From: Ectobacillus polymachus | GTDB taxonomy: Bacteria > Bacillota > Bacilli > Bacillales > Bacillaceae_G | Reading direction: 5' to 3' | Length of the DNA stretch: 64,000 nt | Assembly: GCF_048159605.1 (NCBI RefSeq) | Contig: NZ_JBLREB010000001.1 | Location: 992,001 to 1,056,000, forward strand | Shown here: positions 53,098-61,316 of the stretch, piece by piece | Position numbering within the stretch: position 1 is the stretch's first letter | Layout of the letters: each line of letters begins with the position of its first letter | Position numbers and translations under genes: made by a program | The notes under the pieces: model-generated | What the model was told of the DNA's origin: nothing | Database searches by the model: none | Seen by the model: only the letters and a program-made list of their open reading frames with translations

Positions 53098-54276
53098 TCA
53101 ATTTTGTATTTTTGATACAAAATTATTCATCATTTCATACGACATTGCTCCTACATATTTATCTTGGATCACACCATTTTTATCGATAATATAAGAGGTC
53201 GGAATCGTCATCATTTGATACAATTGACCAATTTCTCCTTTTTCATCAAGTAAAATAGGAAAGGTCATAGAATTGTTCTTTACAAAATCCATTACAGAAC
53301 CGGGATTACTTTCGCTTTTCGTAAGATTTACTCCTACAATTTCTACATTTTCATTCTTTTTCATTTCATAAAACTTTACAAATTCCGGAATCTCTGCCTT
53401 ACATGGCGGACACCAGGTAGCCCAAAAATTTAATATGACTACCTTCCCGCGGAAATCAGACAACTTCATTTTTTTTCCTGATATAGATGGAAGCTCGAAG
53501 TCTGGAGAAGCTTGTCCCTTATTTAGGCCTATGGCAACAGCAGTAGCTGGTGTAGAAGCTTGCATATTCTCAGTACCTTGCCCACTGGATAGAAAACTTA
53601 CTATAACAAAACTTGCTAAAATAATACCTATTACGAGATTATTTGTTTTACGATACGCCTTTTGATCTACTTCATTCTCACGTTTTAACCAATACAAAGC
53701 AAAAAGGGAAATTACGATTAACAAACCATAAAACAAAACTTCCGGAGATACTAGTCCTGCATAACTATATTGATGTTTAGAAAGTGCTAACTCAAATTCA
53801 AGCAAGTGAAACCAAATAAGGAGCTTAATAAGTCCTAGCTCTGTCTTAATACGAGAAGCGGCAATGAAAAAGGCGATTGAAACGATTGCTTGAAGCAGTA
53901 AAATAATATTTTTTACATCCTCACTTACATGTACGAGTAGAAACGTACTAACAAATCCTAAATAGACGGGAATAATAGCTATTATGTAAGAACGAAACGA
54001 AATGTTGGCTTTTTTTATTCCAAGCCATGAATAGATAATAACAAAAGCAGTTGCAATCCCAATCCCTGCTGTTCCGCCATTAAAAAACAAGATACGAATC
54101 GGATTATTGAATACAGTTTGAGGATGCAAGATAACATAGCTGAATTTCCATATTAATAACCCATATAGTAAGCTGTTAAAAAGTAAATCCATTATTTTTC
54201 GTTCTATTTTTAAAGCCTTTGTTCCAAAAAAATACAACACTATACTTATGATCAAACTGCTGATCAGGTATTTCAA
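53098..54276 (-). CDS. Membrane-spanning TlpA/ResA-like thiol-disulfide oxidoreductase
   Basis: A 392-residue protein. The first about 220 residues hold roughly seven membrane helices with a layout like prolipoprotein diacylglyceryl transferase-type or DoxX-like modules (not identified with certainty). Residues about 255-392 are a redoxin domain: GQASPDFELPSISGKKMKLS, FWATWCPPCKAEIPEF (CPPC active site) and the cis-Pro MTIPTSYIID. It should reduce disulfides outside the membrane, for example in cytochrome maturation. TTG 54276 lies 8 nt behind GGAGGTG; the ATG at 54291 overlaps that box. Confidence 0.82.
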   Translation of the reverse strand: MKYLISSLIISIVLYFFGTKALKIERKIMDLLFNSLLYGLLIWKFSYVILHPQTVFNNPIRILFFNGGTAGIGIATAFVIIYSWLGIKKANISFRSYIIAIIPVYLGFVSTFLLVHVSEDVKNIILLLQAIVSIAFFIAASRIKTELGLIKLLIWFHLLEFELALSKHQYSYAGLVSPEVLFYGLLIVISLFALYWLKRENEVDQKAYRKTNNLVIGIILASFVIVSFLSSGQGTENMQASTPATAVAIGLNKGQASPDFELPSISGKKMKLSDFRGKVVILNFWATWCPPCKAEIPEFVKFYEMKKNENVEIVGVNLTKSESNPGSVMDFVKNNSMTFPILLDEKGEIGQLYQMMTIPTSYIIDKNGVIQDKYVGAMSYEMMNNFVSKIQN

Positions 54277-54450
54277 CCTATACACCTCCATTTTTTAGCA
54301 TATATTTTTATTATAACAATATACTCACATTGCAAAACAGCAAATCATTTTACAGGTAACACATTTTATTGATACATGCCCCCTATTACTTTTCCTACTA
54401 ATCTATGTTACAATATTTTTCAATAAATGAGCATGTTTGGAGGCACTATC

Positions 54451-55209
54451 ATGTATGATGCACACATTCATCTCGATCAATATGAATATATAAGCAGAAA
54501 TATTGAACATTGGAAGCGTGCAGGTGTTACAGGTGTTGTTGCGGTTTCGACTGATCTTCGGTCAAGCTATAAAACGTTAGCTTTGAAAGAAAAGTTTCCT
54601 GATTTTATCTTTGCTGCTGTTGGGTTTCATCCAGAGCAACCTTTGCCCAATGAGAGCGATGTACAGGAATGGAAACATTTAGTACAAAGGGAACGTCATC
54701 TTATATCTGCAATTGGTGAAGTAGGACTGCCCTACTATACGATCTCACAGTATGAAAACATAACAATTAATCAATATATTCATTTTCTTGATCGTATGGT
54801 AGCAATCGCTGCACATGAACAATTACCGATTGTCTTGCATGCTGTCCATTCACATGCCCCTATTGCCTATGAACTTTTAGTCAAGCATAAAATTAAGAAG
54901 GCTCATTTTCATTGGCTGAAAGCAGAAGAAGTGGATGTTATGCGTATTATTCAAAGTGGTTATTACATATCCGTTACACCTGAGATTTGCTATCGAAATC
55001 GAGATATGATTCTTGCTAGACGTGTACCCTTGCAGCAATTGTTAGTAGAAACAGATGGTCCTTGGTCATTTTCCGGTCCTTTTGATGGTAGACCTACTTC
55101 TCCTCTATTTCTCCAAGATGTGGCAAAGAAGATCAGTGTTGTAAAAGGACTTCCATTACAAACTGTAATTGCACAGCTTACAAAAAATACCCTTGCATTA
55201 TATCAATAG
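54451..55209 (+). CDS. TatD family metal-dependent hydrolase
   Basis: A 252-residue TIM-barrel hydrolase. It has the metal motif DAHIHLD at residues 3-9, GFHPEQP, AIGEVGLPYYT (Glu ligand), PIVLHAVHSHAP and LLVETDGPW (Asp). This is the TatD DNase-like group, acting on nucleic-acid ends or small substrates. ATG 54451 lies 7 nt behind TTTGGAGG; an in-frame ATG at 54427 precedes that box and is rejected. Probably co-transcribed with the GNAT gene 18 nt downstream. Confidence 0.88.
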   Translation: MYDAHIHLDQYEYISRNIEHWKRAGVTGVVAVSTDLRSSYKTLALKEKFPDFIFAAVGFHPEQPLPNESDVQEWKHLVQRERHLISAIGEVGLPYYTISQYENITINQYIHFLDRMVAIAAHEQLPIVLHAVHSHAPIAYELLVKHKIKKAHFHWLKAEEVDVMRIIQSGYYISVTPEICYRNRDMILARRVPLQQLLVETDGPWSFSGPFDGRPTSPLFLQDVAKKISVVKGLPLQTVIAQLTKNTLALYQ

Positions 55210-55227
55210 TAGAAAGAGATGAAACAT

Positions 55228-55734
55228 ATGTTAAAAGAAATTGTGGTTAGAGACGCACGAATTGAAGATCTACCTTTTATTGTAAATATTTATAATTCTA
55301 CAATCCCTAGCAGAATGGTAACAGCTGATACTGAGCTAGTTTCTATAGAAAGTAAAGAAGCTTGGTTTCATGAACACATTCCAAATTTCCGTCCTCTTAT
55401 GGTTATGGAACATAACGGTACCATTTGCGGATGGCTTAGCTTTCAATCCTTCTATGGCCGTCCAGCATATAACGCTACAGCAGAGATAAGTATATACATA
55501 CATACTGAATATCGCGGCCAAGGATTAGGGAGCTTTGCATTAGAGTATGCAATCTCCTATTGTCCAAAGTTAGGACTACATACCCTGCTTGCCTTTATAT
55601 TCGGTCATAATGATCCTAGCTTACGCCTGTTCCAAAAATATGGTTTTGAAAACTGGGGTCATTTCCCTCGTATTGCAGAATTAGACGGGATAGAACGTGA
55701 CTTGATCATTTTAGGAAAACGAATTGACTCCTAA
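55228..55734 (+). CDS. GNAT N-acetyltransferase (phosphinothricin acetyltransferase-like)
   Basis: A 168-residue acetyltransferase with IVVRDARIEDLPFIVNIYNS at the start, GWLSFQSFYGRPAYNATAEI, the acetyl-CoA loop EYRGQGLGSFALEYAI (about residues 97-112) and GFENWGHFPRIAELDGIERD, as in the Bar/Pat/MnaT group that acetylates amino-acid analogues such as methionine sulfone or phosphinothricin. ATG 55228 has AAAGAGA at a good distance; ATG 55219 in the same frame is too close to it. The stop codon lies within the terminator arm. Confidence 0.87.
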   Translation: MLKEIVVRDARIEDLPFIVNIYNSTIPSRMVTADTELVSIESKEAWFHEHIPNFRPLMVMEHNGTICGWLSFQSFYGRPAYNATAEISIYIHTEYRGQGLGSFALEYAISYCPKLGLHTLLAFIFGHNDPSLRLFQKYGFENWGHFPRIAELDGIERDLIILGKRIDS

Positions 55735-55766
55735 CTAAAAAAGTGACTCAAGTCACTTTTTTAGTT
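55733..55766. terminator. Bidirectional terminator after the GNAT gene
   Basis: AACTAAAAAAGTGACT CA AGTCACTTTTTTAGTT, a perfect 16-bp stem with T-rich outer arm. Confidence 0.9.
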
Positions 55767-55944
55767 TTCCCCTTTGAAACAATCATGATTGTCGTTTCCA
55801 TAATATTTCCCCTATTTATTTTCAAAATTATTTTATTTTAAATTTTCTTACTATTCTAACTTTACAAAATATTAAAATTACGATAGAATTAACCTCATTA
55901 ACCAACAAGTTTCGACATCTGATATTAGAAAGAAGGAGATTTTT

Positions 55945-57357
55945 ATGAGTTTGTTTCGAAAGAAAAGTATTTCGCAAATGCTTGAAAACGAAAAAGCGAA
56001 AGCATTAAAGAAAGATTTAGGTGCTTTCGATTTAACAATGCTAGGCATTGGCGCTATCATTGGAACTGGTATTTTCGTATTAACTGGGGTAGCAGCTGCT
56101 GAACATGCAGGACCAGCACTAATTATTTCCTTTATTATTTCCGGTCTTGCTTGCGTATTTGCCGCTCTTTGTTATGCTGAATTCGCTTCTACTTTACCAA
56201 TATCCGGAAGTGCATATACGTACAGCTATGTAGCGTTTGGTGAACTCTTTGCTTGGATTCTTGGCTGGGATTTAATTTTAGAATATGGTCTTGCTTGTTC
56301 AGCCGTTGCTTCTGGTTGGTCTGGCTATTTCCAAGGTTTATTAGATGGGTTTGGCATTCATCTTCCAACTGCATTATCTAGTGCTTACGACCCGCAAAAA
56401 GGTACCTTGATTGATCTTCCTGCAATTGTTATTATCTTTCTTCTTACGTTCTTATTAACGCGAGGAATTAGAGAATCTGCACGTATTAACAGCATCATGG
56501 TTATCATTAAATTAGCTGTTGTTGTTCTCTTTATTGGAGTTGGTGTATGGTATGTAAAACCGGCAAATTGGACACCTTTTATGCCATTTGGATTTCAAGG
56601 TGTAGCCACTGGTGCTGCAACAGTATTCTTTGCATATATTGGATTTGACGCTGTGTCTACTGCAGCTGAAGAAGTTCGCAATCCACAACGTGATATGCCA
56701 ATTGGTATTATTGCTTCATTAGCTGTAGCAACTGTGCTGTACATTGTTGTTTCTCTTATATTAACTGGTATCGTCCCTTATACTCAGTTAGACGTAAAAA
56801 ATCCGGTTGCTTTCGCACTTACTTATATTCATCAAGACTGGGTAGCTGGTTTCGTTTCTCTTGGTGCAATTATCGGGATTACAACCGTTCTACTTGTTAT
56901 GCTTTATGGACAATCTCGTCTCTTCTATGCAATCAGCCGTGATGGACTGCTTCCAAAAGTTTTCTCACGCGTAAATGAAAAAACAAAAACACCAGTTATG
57001 AATTCTTGGTTAATTGCAGTATTGGTATCTATTTTTGCTGCTGTTGTTCCTTTGAATAAATTAGCTGAACTTACAAACATCGGTACACTATTTGCTTTTA
57101 TTACCGTATCAATTGGTATTTTGGTTATTCGTAAAACTCAACCAAATTTAAAACGTGGCTTTAAGGTACCATTAGTTCCGCTTATCCCTATCTTGGCTAT
57201 TTTATTCTGTGTGTATCTCGTACTTCAATTACCAGCTCTAACTTGGGAAGCATTTGCTGTATGGTTAGTGCTCGGTTTGGTTATCTACTTTACTTACAGC
57301 AGAAGACATAGTAACTTGCAGCATGAACAAGATCAGCAATCACACAGAGCTGGATAA
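55945..57357 (+). CDS. Amino-acid permease of the APC superfamily (YfnA-like)
   Basis: A 470-residue transporter with 12-13 membrane helices. It opens with KKDLGAFDLTMLGIGAIIGT then GIFVLTGVAAAEHAGPA (helix 1 substrate site, about residues 22-58), has SGSAYTYSYVAFGELFAWIL and IGFDAVSTAAEEVRNPQRDM, all typical of the cationic amino-acid transporter group YfnA/YhdG. Imports an amino acid by proton symport. AGAAGGAG lies before the ATG. Monocistronic with a clear terminator. Confidence 0.9.
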   Translation: MSLFRKKSISQMLENEKAKALKKDLGAFDLTMLGIGAIIGTGIFVLTGVAAAEHAGPALIISFIISGLACVFAALCYAEFASTLPISGSAYTYSYVAFGELFAWILGWDLILEYGLACSAVASGWSGYFQGLLDGFGIHLPTALSSAYDPQKGTLIDLPAIVIIFLLTFLLTRGIRESARINSIMVIIKLAVVVLFIGVGVWYVKPANWTPFMPFGFQGVATGAATVFFAYIGFDAVSTAAEEVRNPQRDMPIGIIASLAVATVLYIVVSLILTGIVPYTQLDVKNPVAFALTYIHQDWVAGFVSLGAIIGITTVLLVMLYGQSRLFYAISRDGLLPKVFSRVNEKTKTPVMNSWLIAVLVSIFAAVVPLNKLAELTNIGTLFAFITVSIGILVIRKTQPNLKRGFKVPLVPLIPILAILFCVYLVLQLPALTWEAFAVWLVLGLVIYFTYSRRHSNLQHEQDQQSHRAG

Positions 57358-57367
57358 TTGATTTTCG

Positions 57368-57399
57368 AAGAAGAACTCGTAAATGAGTTCTTCTTTTTT
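57368..57399 (+). terminator. Terminator of the permease gene
   Basis: AAGAAGAACTC GTAAAT GAGTTCTTCTT followed by TTTT. Confidence 0.88.
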
Positions 57400-57409
57400 A
57401 TTGGCTTTG

Positions 57410-57841
57410 TTAAACTTGCCTGTTGATTTTCGATCTAGGCTCTCTAATCAACGTTGTGGCAATATAAACAATGAGCTTTAACATTACACGAATATTTATT
57501 TTACTATTTTCAAAATAACGATATTTAACCAAGTAAGCAGCTAAACAACCATTAGAACTCCCAGTAGCAGCATCTTCGGGAACACCATAATACTCTGCAA
57601 AATCTCGCACATTTAATTCATTTTCCGAATGATATGCTTCTGGAGAAAAAACTAAAATTGCTTTTGCATCCGTATGTTCAATTAACTCAAAATATTTTTC
57701 TTTATTTATCTTTACTTTTTTAACCGTATCTAAAGATTTTAAAGGCACCACAATTACAGGAAGTCCAGTTGATACTTCCTGGATAGGAAATCTTTCATCT
57801 ATGTATACCTTATCTAGATTTAAACGTAAAAACATCAACAA
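57410..57841 (-). pseudogene. phzF-family gene, truncated at both ends
   Basis: The 143-residue frame matches the middle-to-late part of PhzF/YddE-type isomerases: GLPVIVVPLKSLDTVKKVKI, then AKAILVFSPEAYHSENELNV and AEYYGVPEDAATGSSNGCLA, the signature around the second half of the active site. The N-terminal half, including the catalytic Glu and about 120 residues, is missing, and after KINIRV the sequence leaves the family (MLKLIVYIATTLIREP...). No ribosome site is visible. It is a decayed remnant of a protein normally near 300 residues. Confidence 0.8.
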
Positions 57842-58143
57842 TTGAATAGTTAATCTTCTTCATAATTATCTACTCATTGTTTTGGATATTTTAAGTACAT
57901 ATACTCTTTAAAACAAAAACTGTTTTAGAATAAACAAGAAATCTTTACTCCTTTTGCCGTTACCTATGCCAGTTTCGCCGTTAAACCTCCTGTTTTCACC
58001 GTTTAATACATCAGTTCCGAAAACCCAATTGTTCTAGACCAACAGTTAACAAGTCGTCACATAATTTACATATGTTAGGCATTCCATTTCGTTAAAAAGA
58101 GAGAAAATAAGAGTGAAGATAATAAGAGTAAGGAGGAATAACA
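57842..58143. other. Intergenic region upstream of the hemerythrin gene
   Basis: About 300 bp. The region just left of 58000 repeats a GCCGTTA/CACCGTTTA-like theme (TTTGCCGTTACC, TTCGCCGTTAAACC, TTCACCGTTTAAT), three loosely spaced copies that may be regulatory or chance. AAGGAGGAATAAC before the hemerythrin ATG is clear. No gene is seen. Confidence 0.35.
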
Positions 58144-58632
58144 ATGACTACTACAAGTTATCAGCCTTCTTCAATCAACAAATTATTAATGAAATGGTTA
58201 GCTGAGCACCGCCAGTTAATTGCCTTCAAACAAGAATTACTTAACGCATGTTCACCTATATTACAAGGACAAAGCAACTACAATCTAGCACTGCTATCTT
58301 TATATCGTAAGGTACAAGAATTTTCTAAGCTATGGACAAATCACGTGAAAGAAGAGGAACAGACTTTAATGCCAGTTTTAGCAAACCTTCTTGGTGAAGA
58401 AAGAGGCATGTTAGCAGTCCTAAACTGCGAGCATGAACAAATTGCATTTCATCTTAAAGCCTTTTTAAGCTGTGCAAGACCAAGAGAAACGGTTATTCCA
58501 CTTCCTGCAGCCAAAAGTCTAGTATTTCACATCTTAGAAATAGATAAACGGCTAAATTCCCACATAAAAAAAGAAGAGAGTATTATTTTCCCTATTTTAC
58601 AAGATCATCAGCGAGATTCACTCCTAGAGTAA
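58144..58632 (+). CDS. Hemerythrin-domain protein (HHE type)
   Basis: A 162-residue four-helix protein with the metal-binding pattern of hemerythrins: EHRQLIAF near residue 20, NHVKEEEQTLMPVL (about 60-73), NCEHEQIAFHL (about 98-108) and SHIKKEESIIFPIL (about 139-152). It would bind a di-iron centre and sense or buffer oxygen or nitric oxide in the cytosol. AAGGAGG lies at the right distance from the ATG. Monocistronic with a terminator at 58640. Confidence 0.85.
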   Translation: MTTTSYQPSSINKLLMKWLAEHRQLIAFKQELLNACSPILQGQSNYNLALLSLYRKVQEFSKLWTNHVKEEEQTLMPVLANLLGEERGMLAVLNCEHEQIAFHLKAFLSCARPRETVIPLPAAKSLVFHILEIDKRLNSHIKKEESIIFPILQDHQRDSLLE

Positions 58633-58639
58633 AACAAAT

Positions 58640-58668
58640 CAAACGGATGTCCGTTTGATATTTTTTTG
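58640..58668 (+). terminator. Terminator of the hemerythrin gene
   Basis: CAAACGGA TG TCCGTTTG followed by ATATTTTTTTG. Confidence 0.88.
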
Positions 58669-58791
58669 TTTCATCCCCCTTTCTATATCTTACTTTCCTA
58701 TTTCCGACAAATTAACAGAAAAGATTAGGTTTTATTAATTTACTTGTGCAGAATTTTCTGTTATCTTGGAAAAAAGGAGGGAAATTCTCAA

Positions 58792-59580
58792 GTGAGATAT
58801 GCGATAGTTACAGGATCATCACGCGGTCTCGGAGAAGCGATTGTTCGTCATCTCCTTGCAAAAAACGTAATCGTTTTCACAATATCTAGAAGCAGAAATA
58901 CAGAATTAGAAGAAATAGCAAAGGAAAGCGATACACTTCTTTATCCGTTCAGCTATGACCTTTCAAACTTTGAGGAACTAGAAGAGTTAATGAATGAGAT
59001 TTTTTCTTTAATAGATTTAGATTGCGCTACTGCTATTTATCTGATTAATAATGCAGGCACCATTGATCCGATTAAACCGGTTGAAAGAGCTGAGCTAAAT
59101 GAGTTAGTTGAAAATGTAAATGTGAATTTACTGGCTCCCATGCTTATCGTTTCCTCATTTTTAAAACGATGTGATGATGCTCCGTGCGATAAACGAATTA
59201 TCAACATTTCATCCAGTGCTGGAAAAAAACCTTACTTTGGCTGTGGGGCTTATTGTACAGCTAAAGCTGGAATTGATATGCTTACACGTTGTGTTGCAGT
59301 TGAACAGGAAGAAAAAGAATATCCAGTCAAAATTATTTCTTTCTCACCTAATGTTATAAACACGACGATGCAATGTATAATTCGTAATACAAAGGAAGAG
59401 GATTTCACACAACGAGAGCGATTTCAATCATTGAAAAAAGAAGGAAAATTACATACTCCTGCATATGTTGCAAAGGCAGTTATGGAATTGTTAGAATCCA
59501 ACTCATTTTTGCAAGGCGGAATTATTCAAATTGATGATACTGATACTGAAACTGAGAAAAAAAGGGATCTACATGTGTAA
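58792..59580 (+). CDS. yueD: Benzil reductase-type SDR (YueD-like)
   Basis: A 262-residue classical SDR with YAIVTGSSRGLGEAIVRHLL (residues 3-22), LINNAGTIDPIKPVERAE, NISSSAGKKPYFGCGAY (Ser) and YCTAK (Tyr-Lys). The pattern matches the (S)-benzoin-forming benzil reductase known from B. cereus and B. subtilis YueD; the physiological substrate is unknown. GTG 58792 lies 11 nt behind AAGGAGG; the frame is open to 58744 but the upstream codons include that box. The terminal 20 residues are charged and overlap the terminator. Confidence 0.85.
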   Translation: MRYAIVTGSSRGLGEAIVRHLLAKNVIVFTISRSRNTELEEIAKESDTLLYPFSYDLSNFEELEELMNEIFSLIDLDCATAIYLINNAGTIDPIKPVERAELNELVENVNVNLLAPMLIVSSFLKRCDDAPCDKRIINISSSAGKKPYFGCGAYCTAKAGIDMLTRCVAVEQEEKEYPVKIISFSPNVINTTMQCIIRNTKEEDFTQRERFQSLKKEGKLHTPAYVAKAVMELLESNSFLQGGIIQIDDTDTETEKKRDLHV

Positions 59581-59595
59581 AGTAGACCCCTTTTT
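59559..59595. terminator. Bidirectional terminator overlapping the SDR stop
   Basis: AAAAAGGGATCTAC / GTAGACCCCTTTTT (one mismatch) between the convergent SDR and glucosidase genes. Confidence 0.85.
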
Positions 59596-59601
59596 CTAGT
59601 G

Positions 59602-61263
59602 TTAAAACATATATATTCGAGCTTCATATGGTTGTAATATACAAGAAACAATACCATCATGCGCCTTTACTTTATAATTTGCTAATACAAGATGCTCGGA
59701 AGAAAGCTTATGTTTATAACAATGATAATGGGCTGCTTGATCTGATAAATTTGTGATAATAACAGCTGTATCCTTCCCTAATGTTCGAGTATATGCATAA
59801 ATTTGCTTGTCTTCTGGTAAAAGCAAATCATATGTTCCATACACAAACAATTCATGCTGTTTCCGTAACCTAATCATTGCTTTGTAAAACTGAAACACAG
59901 AATTTGGGTTTTCTATTTCCATTTTTACATTAACCGATAGATAGTTTTCATTTATACCCATCCATGGTGTTCCAGATGTAAAACCAGCATTCTTCGAACA
60001 ATCCCATTGCATTGGCGTTCGTGAATTGTCTCTCGCACTATTCCATATAACTTCCATAATCTCTTCATGGGAGAGACCTTTAGCACGCTCCAGATAATAG
60101 TAATTTTTAATTGCCACATCATCGTATTCTTCAATCGATTGGAATTTTACATTTGTCATGCCAATCTCTTGACCTTGATAGATGAATGGCGTTCCTTGCA
60201 TAAAGAAATACATCGCTCCAAATGCCTTGGCACTTTCAGCGCGATATTGTTTATCATTTCCCCAAGTCGAAACAACACGTGCCTTATCATGATTTTCGAT
60301 AAATAATGCGTTCCATCCTTTATTCTCTAATCCTTTTTGCCATTTTGTTAACGTTTCCTTCAATGATAATACATCAATTTCGCCAACTTTACTTTTGTCC
60401 CAAAGGTCAAGGTGCTCAAATTGAAACACCATATTAAATTTACCGTTTTCTTCTCCTACCCACTCGTCCGCTTCTTCTACCGTTACGCCATTGGCTTCTC
60501 CCACTGTCATAATATCGTATTTATCAAACGTGTGCTCCTTCATTTCCTCTAAGAAAGATTGAATCCCCAGTTGGTTCATATGACAATCGAATGAAGACAC
60601 ATATTCCAACGCTTCCGGATTTGGTAAGTTAGGAAATCCCTCCCGTTTTTTAATATGAGAGATGGCATCAACACGGAAGCCGTCAATACCCTTATCCAAC
60701 CACCAATTCATCATATCGTATAAAGCGAAACGAACCTCTTTGTTCTCCCAATTTAAATCAGGCTGTTTTTTTGAAAATACATGTAAGTAATATTGGTCTG
60801 TCGTTTTATCATACTCCCAAGCTGAACCGCCAAAAATACTTTCCCAGTTATTTGGTTCTTTTCCTTCTTCCCCATCACGCCATATGTACCAATCACGTTT
60901 GGGATTATCTATAGAAGAGCGTGATTCTATAAAAAATGGATGTTCATCACTTGTATGATTAATAACAAGATCAATAATAAGCTTCATTCCTCGTTTATGA
61001 ACTTCGTCTAATAATTCGTCAAAATCCTTCATTGTACCAAATACATCCATAACACTACGATAGTCACTAATATCATAGCCATTGTCATCATCAGGAGACT
61101 TATAAAATGGACATATCCATATGGTATCGATTCCAAGTTCAGTTAAATAATCTAATTTAGTAATAATACCTTGCAAATCTCCAATTCCGTCTCCATTTGA
61201 ATCCATAAAGCTTCGTGGATAAATTTGATAGGGTGTCGCTTCTTTCCACCAATGTTTTTTCAT
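59602..61263 (-). CDS. GH13 alpha-glucosidase (second of pair)
   Basis: A 553-residue GH13 enzyme. Region I is DLVINHTSDEH, region II GIDGFRVDAISHI (nucleophile Asp), region III MTVGEANG (acid Glu), region IV FIENHDKARVVS. In oligo-1,6-glucosidases the residue after the nucleophile is usually Val; here it is Ala, which points to preference for alpha-1,4 bonds such as maltose. It is cytosolic (no signal). ATG 61263 lies 8 nt behind GGGAG; an earlier in-frame start at 61302 lacks a box. It lies 53 nt downstream of its paralogue and probably shares its transcript. Confidence 0.88.
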   Translation of the reverse strand: MKKHWWKEATPYQIYPRSFMDSNGDGIGDLQGIITKLDYLTELGIDTIWICPFYKSPDDDNGYDISDYRSVMDVFGTMKDFDELLDEVHKRGMKLIIDLVINHTSDEHPFFIESRSSIDNPKRDWYIWRDGEEGKEPNNWESIFGGSAWEYDKTTDQYYLHVFSKKQPDLNWENKEVRFALYDMMNWWLDKGIDGFRVDAISHIKKREGFPNLPNPEALEYVSSFDCHMNQLGIQSFLEEMKEHTFDKYDIMTVGEANGVTVEEADEWVGEENGKFNMVFQFEHLDLWDKSKVGEIDVLSLKETLTKWQKGLENKGWNALFIENHDKARVVSTWGNDKQYRAESAKAFGAMYFFMQGTPFIYQGQEIGMTNVKFQSIEEYDDVAIKNYYYLERAKGLSHEEIMEVIWNSARDNSRTPMQWDCSKNAGFTSGTPWMGINENYLSVNVKMEIENPNSVFQFYKAMIRLRKQHELFVYGTYDLLLPEDKQIYAYTRTLGKDTAVIITNLSDQAAHYHCYKHKLSSEHLVLANYKVKAHDGIVSCILQPYEARIYMF

Positions 61264-61316
61264 CTTTATTCTCCCTGTATTTTTTCTAGATCGTCTTAAC
61301 ATAGTACTGTTCTTTT

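Noticed and set aside
57950..58020. Three GCCGTTA/CACCGTTTA copies as a regulatory array
   Set aside because: Spacing and sequence are loose; chance in a short AT-rich region cannot be excluded.
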